DNA from: Darwinibacter acetoxidans_A
GTDB taxonomy: Bacteria > Bacillota > Limnochordia > Darwinibacteriales > Darwinibacteriaceae
Assembly (NCBI GenBank): GCA_041936745.1
Contig: JBHGWS010000135.1
Coordinates: 1-61,868, forward strand
Reading direction: 5' to 3'
Length of the DNA: 61,868 nucleotides
The translations under genes and the position numbers were made by a program. The notes below the pieces were generated by a model that made no database searches, had not been told where the DNA came from, and worked only from the letters and a program-made list of their open reading frames with translations. This document shows positions 24,107 to 32,061 of this stretch, one piece after another; position 1 is the stretch's first letter; every line of letters begins with the position of its first letter.

Positions 24107-25258
24107 ATGTTTTATGAAATTTTAATTCCACAAAGGACAGTACGTAAAGCAGGCGCACTCGGCGAAATCGGCCGGTTGGTGGAGCGCCGCGGCGATAAAG
24201 CTTTTCTTGTAACCAGCAGTTTTCTGGTAGATTACGCAAAAACAGCGGCGGCAAGCCTAAAAGAAGCCGGCTTTGACACTAAAATCGGCGACTTTGTTGA
24301 TGCAGAGCCTGATATTGCTGTGGTTGACAAACTTACCGAAGATGCCAAAGAGTACGGGGCAGATATGGTTGTCTCCATCGGCGGCGGCAGTGTTTTAGAT
24401 ACGGGTAAAGCAGTTGCCCTAATGATCAACAATCCCGGTTCTGTCAGGGAGTACCTCCACGGTGTCCCCTTCGGCATGTTCGAAAACCGGGGAGTTTATT
24501 CCGCCTGTGTGGCAACAACGGCGGGAACCGGCTCGGAAGCGAGCCCCTGTTCCGTAGTAATTGATCACGAAAAACAAGTCAAGCCGAATATGCTGCACCA
24601 ATTTTTAATTCCGGATCTGGCCGTACTCGATCCTGAACTGCTCCTTTCTCTGCCGAAACCGATAGTGGCAGCCACCGGTTTTGATGCCCTAACTCACGCC
24701 ATCGAAGCGTATGTTTCCCTTTGGTCTAACGCAGCAACGAAAATGTACAGCCTGGAAGCGATTCGCTGCGTTGCGGCAAACTTGGAAAAATTCGTGAACA
24801 GCGATGATTTAGAGGCCGCAGCGGAACTTTTAAGGGGCAGCAACCTGGCAGGTACGGCGATGAATGCAGCGACAGGCATTGCTCACGGCATCGGCCAACC
24901 AATCGGTGCAGTTTACGGCATCTCCCATGGTGATGCCATGAGCATTCTTCTACCCATATCCATGGAAGCCAACTTGGACTGGGCAGTAGACGCTTACGGG
25001 CAAGTCGCTGTGGCTTTAGGTGTTGATCCCTTAGGCAAGTCGCCGAGGGAAACCGCTTTAGCCGGCACGGCCAAAGTGAGAGAAATCGCGGCGGCTATCG
25101 GTGTTAAAACTAAAATCAGTGAATGCGGCGATTTTTCTAAAGATAAGTTCGCCGAAATCGTGCAGAGCGTTAACGATACAATTGATGCAGATAACTACTG
25201 CAACCCGCGGCCGCTCACAGATGAACTTGTCCTGGAGATCTTAGAAAAAGCCTTTTAA
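24107..25258 (+). CDS. Iron-containing alcohol dehydrogenase
   Basis: A 383-residue group III dehydrogenase. NAD(P) loop GGGSVLDTGKA (about 92-102), TTAGTGSEAS, and the metal ligands Asp and His in GFDALTHAIEAY plus two His in GIAHGIGQ and GISHGDAMS. Relatives include lactaldehyde reductase FucO, which works on the aldehyde released by fuculose phosphate aldolase. By analogy it could reduce the aldehyde made by the class II aldolase of this operon to an alcohol, regenerating NAD. ATG with AAGGAGGAAA upstream. Confidence 0.92.
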   Translation: MFYEILIPQRTVRKAGALGEIGRLVERRGDKAFLVTSSFLVDYAKTAAASLKEAGFDTKIGDFVDAEPDIAVVDKLTEDAKEYGADMVVSIGGGSVLDTGKAVALMINNPGSVREYLHGVPFGMFENRGVYSACVATTAGTGSEASPCSVVIDHEKQVKPNMLHQFLIPDLAVLDPELLLSLPKPIVAATGFDALTHAIEAYVSLWSNAATKMYSLEAIRCVAANLEKFVNSDDLEAAAELLRGSNLAGTAMNAATGIAHGIGQPIGAVYGISHGDAMSILLPISMEANLDWAVDAYGQVAVALGVDPLGKSPRETALAGTAKVREIAAAIGVKTKISECGDFSKDKFAEIVQSVNDTIDADNYCNPRPLTDELVLEILEKAF

Positions 25259-25269
25259 GGGAGGGGACG

Positions 25270-25725
25270 ATGTTGAAATTAGCAGTTGGGGCTGATTACT
25301 ACGCGGGCCTGGATCTAAAAGATATTCTTGTGGCAGCCTTAAAGGCTCAAGGCTACGAAATAACGGACTGCGGCGCCAAACGAGGCGAAGCCGTTGATTA
25401 CCCTTTCGTTGCCCAAAAAGTGGCGAAAGCCGTTTTAAGCGGTGAATGCGAGAAGGGGATTTTAATCTGCGGGACCGGTATCGGTATCAGTATCGCGGCG
25501 AATAAGATTAAAGGCATTATCGCCGCCCACTGTACAGACACCTACTCCGCCAGGATGGCCGCGGAACACAATAACGCCAATATCATTACGCTGGGCGAAA
25601 GAATCACCGGTGTAGAAGTGGCCAAGGAGATTGTCACTACCTGGCTGAACAGTAAATTCCAAGCAGGCCCCCATAAAGCCTGCGTTGCCCAAATTTTACA
25701 GTTGGAAGCAGAAGGGTCCATCTAA
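25270..25725 (+). CDS. RpiB/LacA/LacB-family sugar isomerase, divergent
   Basis: A 151-residue isomerase clearly homologous to ribose-5-phosphate isomerase B. The catalytic Cys67 (ICGTGIGIS) and the ring-opening His100 (AEHNNANI) are kept. Residues that bind the substrate phosphate in E. coli RpiB are changed: His10 is Tyr10, Arg133 is Pro134 and Arg137 is Cys138. This suggests an unphosphorylated or differently charged sugar, for example 5-deoxyribose or 5-methylthioribose. It is the last gene of the operon, followed by a terminator. Confidence 0.88.
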   Translation: MLKLAVGADYYAGLDLKDILVAALKAQGYEITDCGAKRGEAVDYPFVAQKVAKAVLSGECEKGILICGTGIGISIAANKIKGIIAAHCTDTYSARMAAEHNNANIITLGERITGVEVAKEIVTTWLNSKFQAGPHKACVAQILQLEAEGSI

Positions 25726-25730
25726 AAAAA

Positions 25731-25764
25731 GAAGCCCTGCCACCAAGGTGGGAGGGTTTCTCTC
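25731..25764. terminator. Bidirectional terminator after isomerase gene
   Basis: A stem with one mismatch is formed by CCCTGCCACC (25735-25744) and GGTGGGAGGG (25747-25756). A-rich sequence precedes it and TTTCTCTCTTT follows. It closes the nucleoside operon and serves the convergent degV gene. Confidence 0.75.
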
Positions 25765-25765
25765 T

Positions 25766-26614
25766 TTAATCCAAAGCCGGGCCGCCGTAAGCAGCGATGC
25801 CTAGCATGCCTGCACCGCCGTGTACCGCCAAAGATGCGCTCATTTCCGCCGTGAAAATTTGGATATGCTTGAGGCGTTTTTCCACGGCTTTTTTTAATTC
25901 CTCCGCTTGGGCGGGGGCGTTGGTGTGTAAAATAGCGATGTTCAGTTCAGTGGCGGGGAAGCGCTCTTCTATCAAAGTGATCAGCCGCTGTAAGGCCCGG
26001 GGGTAGGAGCGGACCCGTGCCACAACGTCAACTAAACCATCTTTAACGCCCAAAATGGGTTTGATGGCCAAAGCACTTGCTATCAGGCTTTTCATTGAGC
26101 CGACGCGGCCGCTTTTCGTTAAATATTTTAAAGTGGGTACTGCGACAAAAATCGCCGTGCGCTGTTTTACGTTTTCAATAATTTCCATAATCTCTTCCCT
26201 GGTTTTACCAGCCTGCGCGGCCTTGGCCGCAGCCAGGGCCATAAAACCCTGGGCCATACTGGCAGTTTTGGAATCTACAACACTGATCGGTACAGACAGC
26301 TGTTTTTTAATTAAATTAGCAACATTGACTGTCCCGCTGCCCAGGCCGGTGACGTGGATAGAAATGATTTCCTTTGCCCTTTTTGCAGCCCGTTTATAGA
26401 CTGCCAAAAAATCTCCCGGCGAGGGCTGCGAAGTAGTAACGCTTTTGGCTTTCTCCAATTGGCTGTAAAAATGCTCCGCCGAAAGATCAACGCCCTCTTT
26501 ATAGACCTCATCATCTATCTGCACACTGATGGGGACCACATCTAAGCCCAACAGGCGGGCAAGCCTTTCGGGGATGCCCGCGGAACTGTCTGTAACAATA
26601 ACTATGTTTTTCAT
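25766..26614 (-). CDS. DegV family fatty-acid-binding protein
   Basis: A 282-residue DegV protein with the N-terminal TDSSAGIP, VTTSQPSPGDF, GLGSGTVN and the KSGRVGS loop. Known members bind a single fatty acid; homologues called FakB hand it to the kinase FakA for phospholipid synthesis. No fakA-like kinase lies in the window. The start ATG has AAGGTGG nearby, and an extended -10 (TGGTATAAA, minus strand near 26650) may drive it. A second DegV protein is encoded 7 kb away. Confidence 0.92.
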   Translation of the reverse strand: MKNIVIVTDSSAGIPERLARLLGLDVVPISVQIDDEVYKEGVDLSAEHFYSQLEKAKSVTTSQPSPGDFLAVYKRAAKRAKEIISIHVTGLGSGTVNVANLIKKQLSVPISVVDSKTASMAQGFMALAAAKAAQAGKTREEIMEIIENVKQRTAIFVAVPTLKYLTKSGRVGSMKSLIASALAIKPILGVKDGLVDVVARVRSYPRALQRLITLIEERFPATELNIAILHTNAPAQAEELKKAVEKRLKHIQIFTAEMSASLAVHGGAGMLGIAAYGGPALD

Positions 26615-26688
26615 TTAATCCACCTTCCCAACTCCACTACCTTGTTTATACCACGAGGCGGCTGAATTACCTGCCGGGCAAAGCGAAT

Positions 26689-29055
26689 CTAAATATTTTC
26701 CACTGTTCGAAAAAGGCTCTGCTGCAGTTTTTCATTTAAGCGTAGGGCCGTCTGGGGGTACTTCTGCCAGGGAACAGGCGGGCTGAAATAGAAGCCTTGG
26801 GCGCCGGCGCAGCCCATGTCTAAAAGCAGGCGCAGCTGTTCTTTTCTTTCAACGCCTTCCGCCACTACCTGCATTGAAAGGTTTTCGCCCATGGCAACAA
26901 CGGAGCGGACTAGGCCCGCCGTCCGGGTATTTTTGTCCAGCGGTTCTATAAAAGCTCGGTCAATTTTAAGAATTTCCATGGGGTACCTGACTATATATTC
27001 TAAACTTGAATAAGCTGTGCCAAAATCATCTATGGCCAGGCTGACGCCCATGCGGCGCAGTTCTTTTAAATTGTCTAAAACTGCATTGGTCGGTGCCAGC
27101 ATGGCATCTTCCGTAATTTCTATATGCAGTGTAAAATCGCTGCCCGCGCACTTGGCAAAGATAGATTGAATCAGGGCGGGGAAGTTGGGTGAGCGGAATT
27201 GATTTGCCGAAATATTGACGGCTACCCAACCGAGGTTGTCGTGTTCTGCGCGCCAGGCGTTGTGGTGCAGGCAGGCTTTCCACATGACATATTCGCCGAT
27301 GTCTTCAATTAAACCGCCCTGTTCAGCAGCTGGCAGGAAATCCGCGGGCAAAAGCAGGCCCCTTTTAGGATGGTGCCAGCGGATTAAAGCCTCCTTGCCC
27401 ACAACCTGCCTTTTTCTTAAATCGATGATCGGCTGGTAAAAAAGCGTCAGCTCGTCTTTTTCCAAAGCGCTGCGGATTTCTGTTTGAAAGCGAACCCTGT
27501 TCCTAATGGCGGCTTGGGTTGTGGGATTAAAGAGTTTAATCTGCTGCTCTTTGGCAAGCTCCGCTTCGTAGAGGGCCGCTTGAGCTTGTTGATAAAAAGC
27601 CTCCGAGTCGAGATCGCTCTGCTCTGAAATGGCCGCTCCGCCGTAAAGGCGCACCTGCCAATTACAGCTTTCAACGTGGAAGGGCCTGCTTAAAAAGTGC
27701 TCCAGTTCGTCAATGAGCTTGAGCACGCCCCTGGCGTTGAAGGGAATGATTAAGCCGAACTCGCCATCCCCAATGCGGGCGATGAAAGCATCTTCATTTT
27801 GGAAAGACTGTAAAGACTCAGCAACGGCAAGCAGAGCCTGATCGGTTATTTCCGGCCCCGACAAAGTTTTCAGCTCGGAAAAATCACGGATGGCAAGCAG
27901 GGCCAATAAGGTTATGCCTTCGCCCGTTAACGTATTCTTTAAATGAGCCAGAAAACTCTGCCTGTTGGGGAGCCCCGTTAAGGGATCGTAATAAGTCATG
28001 GTGCCTATTGTTTCCATCATCCGGTTAAAAGCAGCACCCGTTTCGCCGATCTCGTCATAGGATTGAACCTGGGCCCGGACCGTTAAATCACCCTCAGAGC
28101 CCCGTTTTAAAACACCGCTTAACTCAACTATGGGATCTGTGATGGTGGCGGAAAACCAAGAGCCGATCCAAACGGTGATAATAATAAAGCCTGCGGCCAG
28201 CAGAGCTAAGTAAATTACCAAGCGGCGGACAGGTTCGTTAATGTACTCCGTGGGAATTTGAACCACTAAACGCCAGCTGTCGGAGCCGGGGATCTCTGCA
28301 AAGTAACCGCGGTACCGCCCTTTTTCTCCTTGATAGGTGATGGAGCCTTCTTTTGCAAGAAGCGCCGCCTCCCAAGGAGGATGCTGCTCAGCGATATTCG
28401 CCTGCATAATCACATTGGTGTCGGGGTGAGTGACGAAATAACCGTTTTTGTCCACAATGAAAGCTTGGGAATTAGGAAACTCCATTTTTAAGGCCCCCAG
28501 CTCTCTGTGGATTTCCGCAAGGGAGATAGAAAGGCCTAAAACGCCGATTGTTTCCGTTTCCTCTTTGTTTGTGACAGGAGTGGCGATAACGATGGACTTC
28601 TCGCCTGTCGAGCGGGAGATCAAGGGTTCGGAAATTGTAGTCCGTCCGTTAAGAGCCGCCGGGAAATAGCTGCGATCGCTGAGATTGCCCGCTGATCTTT
28701 TAAGGGAAGTGTGGTAATTTCCGTTGGGCTCCGCCAGAAAAAAGATGAGGTAGTAGTCGGCCAGATCGCGAATCTGCCGCTGCAAAAACGGTTCTATCTG
28801 ATCCCAATCCATGGTCTTTAAAAGAGGGGTGTTAGCCAACTGCTGGATTTCCTGCATTCTTTCCTGCCGCCAAGATGTGATATTTTGCACATGTGTCCTG
28901 ACAGCGCAAAAAGCATTCTGTTGGACCAGGGAATTAACCTGCAGGCGCGTCAAATATCCTGTAATGGCAATGCTTAAGAAGGTTATGGCGATAGTAACAG
29001 CTAAGAATAATACCAGGACGCGTTGGCGGATACTGGTAAAGGAGAACTTCTGCAA
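26689..29055 (-). CDS. Cyclic-di-GMP phosphodiesterase: dCache, HAMP, degenerate GGDEF, EAL
   Basis: Membrane protein of about 788 residues: TM1 near the N-terminus, a dCache sensor (about 45-280), TM2, HAMP, a GGDEF domain and an EAL domain. The cyclase motif is RIGDGEF instead of RxGGDEF, so cyclase activity is unlikely. The EAL site looks complete: KEALIRW, VNISANQF, EITEDA, IDDFGTAYSS, KIDRAF, EGVER. It is therefore predicted to degrade cyclic-di-GMP under control of an external ligand. A TTG at 29055 with GGAGGTG five bases upstream is the best start; an earlier in-frame TTG at 29079 precedes the ribosome binding site. Confidence 0.92.
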   Translation of the reverse strand: MQKFSFTSIRQRVLVLFLAVTIAITFLSIAITGYLTRLQVNSLVQQNAFCAVRTHVQNITSWRQERMQEIQQLANTPLLKTMDWDQIEPFLQRQIRDLADYYLIFFLAEPNGNYHTSLKRSAGNLSDRSYFPAALNGRTTISEPLISRSTGEKSIVIATPVTNKEETETIGVLGLSISLAEIHRELGALKMEFPNSQAFIVDKNGYFVTHPDTNVIMQANIAEQHPPWEAALLAKEGSITYQGEKGRYRGYFAEIPGSDSWRLVVQIPTEYINEPVRRLVIYLALLAAGFIIITVWIGSWFSATITDPIVELSGVLKRGSEGDLTVRAQVQSYDEIGETGAAFNRMMETIGTMTYYDPLTGLPNRQSFLAHLKNTLTGEGITLLALLAIRDFSELKTLSGPEITDQALLAVAESLQSFQNEDAFIARIGDGEFGLIIPFNARGVLKLIDELEHFLSRPFHVESCNWQVRLYGGAAISEQSDLDSEAFYQQAQAALYEAELAKEQQIKLFNPTTQAAIRNRVRFQTEIRSALEKDELTLFYQPIIDLRKRQVVGKEALIRWHHPKRGLLLPADFLPAAEQGGLIEDIGEYVMWKACLHHNAWRAEHDNLGWVAVNISANQFRSPNFPALIQSIFAKCAGSDFTLHIEITEDAMLAPTNAVLDNLKELRRMGVSLAIDDFGTAYSSLEYIVRYPMEILKIDRAFIEPLDKNTRTAGLVRSVVAMGENLSMQVVAEGVERKEQLRLLLDMGCAGAQGFYFSPPVPWQKYPQTALRLNEKLQQSLFRTVENI

Positions 29056-29118
29056 GATTGCACCTCCAAGCCTTGGCACACTCTATTCGCTAAAATGGCA
29101 TAATTCCCCTGCAAGAGT

Positions 29119-30654
29119 CTATAATAAAGGGGCAAACAATCTTAAAATCGACCATTTCAGCCGTCTGTAAGCAGGCAGCCTGCCGTATACGTCCAATGTC
29201 ATTTCCACACAAAACTCCAAGGTCTGCAAAAAGTCTTCTTTAATCTCCAAAACGCTGGCCGTTTTATACAGCCAGACGCCGTTTTCAAAGTGTAAATAGA
29301 GGCTGCGGTAGTCTAAATTAATCGTGCCCACTACGGCAACCTCATCATCTGCCACGAACGTCTTCGAGTGCATAAAGCCCGGTGTGTATTCGTAAATACG
29401 CACTCCGCTTTTTAAAAGCACCCGGTAATAAGAACGGGTGACCGAATGGACGATGGCTTTATCGGCTATGTGAGGCGTAACAATGCGTACATCAACGCCT
29501 GATTTCGCGGCGGAGCAGAGCGCAGTCAAGATTTCACTGTCTAAAATCAAATACGGTGTATTGATATAAAGATAGCGTTTGGCCCGGGCGATCAAGTTTA
29601 AATAGACGGTTTCTCCCACCGCTTCATCATCTAAGGGGCTGTCGCTGAAGGGTTGGATGTACCCTTCCGGTTCTTCCGAAAACTCAAGTGCCTCTTTGGG
29701 TAGAAAACTGGCGAAATCTTCCGTGGTGCCCCGCAGATATTCCCACATCGTTAAAAACATGACCGTAAAAGACCAAGCCGCCTCCCCTTTGATTAAAATC
29801 CCCGAATCTTTCCAATGGCCGTGTTTAGCAAAAGCATTGATGTATTCGTCCGCTAAATTAATACCGCCGGTGAAGGCGGTATGGCCATCGATCACGGTGA
29901 TCTTGCGGTGGTCGCGGTTATTTAAATGGGCGGAAATAATCGGCACGATCGGGTGGAAGCGGCAGGTTTTAATGCCCATTGCTTCCAGCTTGCGGTCGTA
30001 GCGGTAGGGAAGGGTAAAGATACAGCCCGCATCATCGTAAATTAAGCGTACATCAACGCCTTCCGCCACTTTTTCCACCAAAATGTCCAAAATACTGTCC
30101 CACATGACCCCTTCTGTAATAATAAAGTATTCCATGAAGATATAGTGTTTGGCTTTGCGCAGCTCTTCTTTCATGCGCTCAAATTTTAATTCCCCCAAGG
30201 GGTAAAATTCGGAAAAATCGTGGCGGTAAACGGGGTAAAAAGCGTGGTTTTGAATATAGCGGGCTTGGTTTGCCGCATGTTCATCTACCGCGGCCACCTC
30301 TTTAATGATCGCTTCCCCGAAGTTTAAGGCTTCTTGGGTGTGCTTTTGCACGCTGTCTAACTTTTTTCGCAGGCGCCTGCTTGAGCGGTGTGTACCGAAA
30401 AGCAGGTAAAAAAGGCCGCCAAAAATCGGGAAAAGGATAATTGGGATGATCCAGGCAATCTTGTAAGCAGATTTGCTGGTGCCGCTGGCAATTGCTAAAA
30501 CTGCCACCGCACTGATTAGTGTTGTGGCAGCATAAAATTTGGGAAAATAACTACCGAAGCGCCCGATCATTAAAATTAAAGCTACAATTTGCACAATTAG
30601 GGCGGCACCGATAAAAAAGACGCGGTGGAAGAGAAGAGAGAAGATCCTTTTCAC
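29119..30654 (-). CDS. cls: Cardiolipin synthase (phospholipase D type)
   Basis: About 511 residues: two N-terminal TM helices, a positively charged linker, and two phospholipase D domains with HRKITVID and HSKTFVADD (HxKxxxxD). It condenses two phosphatidylglycerol molecules to cardiolipin and glycerol at the membrane. GTG at 30654 with GGGGAGGT six bases upstream is the preferred start; a TTG at 30657 is too close to the site. The downstream phosphodiesterase gene starts 63 bases after its stop. Confidence 0.93.
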   Translation of the reverse strand: MKRIFSLLFHRVFFIGAALIVQIVALILMIGRFGSYFPKFYAATTLISAVAVLAIASGTSKSAYKIAWIIPIILFPIFGGLFYLLFGTHRSSRRLRKKLDSVQKHTQEALNFGEAIIKEVAAVDEHAANQARYIQNHAFYPVYRHDFSEFYPLGELKFERMKEELRKAKHYIFMEYFIITEGVMWDSILDILVEKVAEGVDVRLIYDDAGCIFTLPYRYDRKLEAMGIKTCRFHPIVPIISAHLNNRDHRKITVIDGHTAFTGGINLADEYINAFAKHGHWKDSGILIKGEAAWSFTVMFLTMWEYLRGTTEDFASFLPKEALEFSEEPEGYIQPFSDSPLDDEAVGETVYLNLIARAKRYLYINTPYLILDSEILTALCSAAKSGVDVRIVTPHIADKAIVHSVTRSYYRVLLKSGVRIYEYTPGFMHSKTFVADDEVAVVGTINLDYRSLYLHFENGVWLYKTASVLEIKEDFLQTLEFCVEMTLDVYGRLPAYRRLKWSILRLFAPLL

Positions 30655-30745
30655 CAAATTACCTCCCCAAAAACCATCTTATACCTCAATCTTGCAGTAA
30701 CAGCCCGGTTTTGTCAAGTTTGGTGAATGTGAGCGCAAACAAAAT

Positions 30746-30775
30746 GTTGCCAGCGGGCCTTCCCAGCCGTTATAC
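30746..30775 (+). promoter_or_regulatory. Sigma-A type promoter for thioredoxin-like/ccdA pair
   Basis: TTGCCA (30746-30751), 18-base spacer, TATACT (30770-30775). It lies 25 bases before the ATG of the TlpA-like gene. Confidence 0.65.
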
Positions 30776-30800
30776 TAACTTAAAAGGGGGGTTTCGGTTT

Positions 30801-31307
30801 ATGAAAAAACAACGGTTGAACCTCTGCCTGTTCCTGCTGATCGGCGTCTTGCTTTTAGCAGCAGGCACTGTGGCCGCGCAAGAGAAGGTTTTGGTGCCCA
30901 ACTTCACCGTGACTGACAGCAGCGGTGAATCAGTCAGTTTGTCAGACTACAGAGGTAAAGTTGTGGTTTTAAATTTCTGGGCCAGCTGGTGCCCGCCCTG
31001 CCGAGCGGAAATGGGCGAACTTCAAAAACTCCACGATGAGCTGGTAGAATCGGGAGATGCCGTTTTATTGATGCTCAATCAAATTGACGGGCAGCGGGAA
31101 ACAACGGCAAGCGGCACGGAATACCTGAAAAAGAACAACTACACCATGCGCAATCTCTTTGATTACGGCCAAGTTTCTTTTGCCATCTTTGGCGTGCCCG
31201 GGCTGCCCACAACTGTCGTAATCGATGAGGAAGGGTACCTGGCCAGCTATGTAGTTGGGCCGACCACTTTAAAAACAGTTTCCAGGATGATTGAGGAGGC
31301 GAGGTAA
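30801..31307 (+). CDS. TlpA/ResA-like thiol-disulfide oxidoreductase
   Basis: Exported or membrane-anchored thioredoxin-fold protein of 168 residues. An N-terminal hydrophobic segment (about 7-25) ends in TVAAQ, which could be a signal peptidase I site. The active site is WASWCPPC (about residues 61-68) and the cis-proline loop is GVPGLPTT. It reduces disulfides outside the membrane using electrons from CcdA, whose gene overlaps its stop by one base. A G-rich ribosome binding site precedes the ATG at 30801. The likely use is cytochrome c or spore/envelope thiol maintenance, which is not decided by the sequence. Confidence 0.9.
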   Translation: MKKQRLNLCLFLLIGVLLLAAGTVAAQEKVLVPNFTVTDSSGESVSLSDYRGKVVVLNFWASWCPPCRAEMGELQKLHDELVESGDAVLLMLNQIDGQRETTASGTEYLKKNNYTMRNLFDYGQVSFAIFGVPGLPTTVVIDEEGYLASYVVGPTTLKTVSRMIEEAR

Positions 31308-32014
31308 TGCTCAGCCAGATGGCTCCCGAAGTAACCTTATCCCTTTTCGGGCTGACTTTTGTAGAAGGGTTCTTTGCATTTTTATCGCCCTGTATCTTAC
31401 CGATGATTCCCATCTATTTGATGTATTTAGGGGGCACTAAGGCAGAAGTGGGCGGTTCCCGAAATCTTTTGTTTACCAACACTCTTGGCTTTATCGCCGG
31501 CTTTAGTTTGGTTTTTATCCTTTTGGGTGCAACGGCTTCCGCTTTAGGCAGCCTGCTTGCGAGTCACAGGCTGCTGCTGCAGAGGGTGAGCGGGCTGGTT
31601 GTCATCCTGTTTGGCTTGAACTACCTGGGTGTTTTCCGGCTTAACATCCTCAACCGCACGAAGTCTTTCGGTGTGCGCCTGCAGAATCTGCGGTTTTGGT
31701 CCAGCCTGCTTTTCGGTGCCGTTTTTTCCATCGGCTGGACGCCTTGTTTAAGTGCGTTTTTGGGCAGTGCCCTGCTTTTGGCATCCAACGTGAGTACGCT
31801 GTATCAAGGGATGGGGCTGCTCTTGGCGTTTTCCTTAGGTTTAGGCATCCCTTTTTTATTTACCGCTGTTTTGTGGAACCACCTGCAGTCCACTTTCGAT
31901 TTCATCAAAAGAAACCTGCGGCGCATCCAAATTGTTTCCGGTGCGCTTCTGCTTCTAGTTGGGTTTTTGCTGGTTTTTGACCTTTTTGGCCGGTATGCCA
32001 ACATCTTTTTATAA
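31307..32014 (+). CDS. ccdA: CcdA-type transmembrane electron carrier
   Basis: About 235 residues and six helices. The two redox cysteines sit in helices 1 and 4: LSPCILPMIP and GWTPCLSAFLG. It passes electrons from cytoplasmic thioredoxin to extracytoplasmic proteins such as the TlpA-like partner encoded just upstream (TAATG overlap). Transcription ends at a perfect hairpin shared with the convergent lyase gene. Confidence 0.93.
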   Translation: MLSQMAPEVTLSLFGLTFVEGFFAFLSPCILPMIPIYLMYLGGTKAEVGGSRNLLFTNTLGFIAGFSLVFILLGATASALGSLLASHRLLLQRVSGLVVILFGLNYLGVFRLNILNRTKSFGVRLQNLRFWSSLLFGAVFSIGWTPCLSAFLGSALLLASNVSTLYQGMGLLLAFSLGLGIPFLFTAVLWNHLQSTFDFIKRNLRRIQIVSGALLLLVGFLLVFDLFGRYANIFL

Positions 32015-32020
32015 AAAGAA

Positions 32021-32050
32021 ACCCTCCCGGTCGAGAAAGGGAGGGTTTTC
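32021..32050. terminator. Bidirectional terminator, perfect 10-bp stem
   Basis: AAACCCTCCC (32021-32030), ten-base loop, GGGAGGGTTT (32041-32050). It lies between convergent ccdA and the PLP lyase gene. Confidence 0.85.
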
Positions 32051-32061
32051 AGCTTTCCGCT

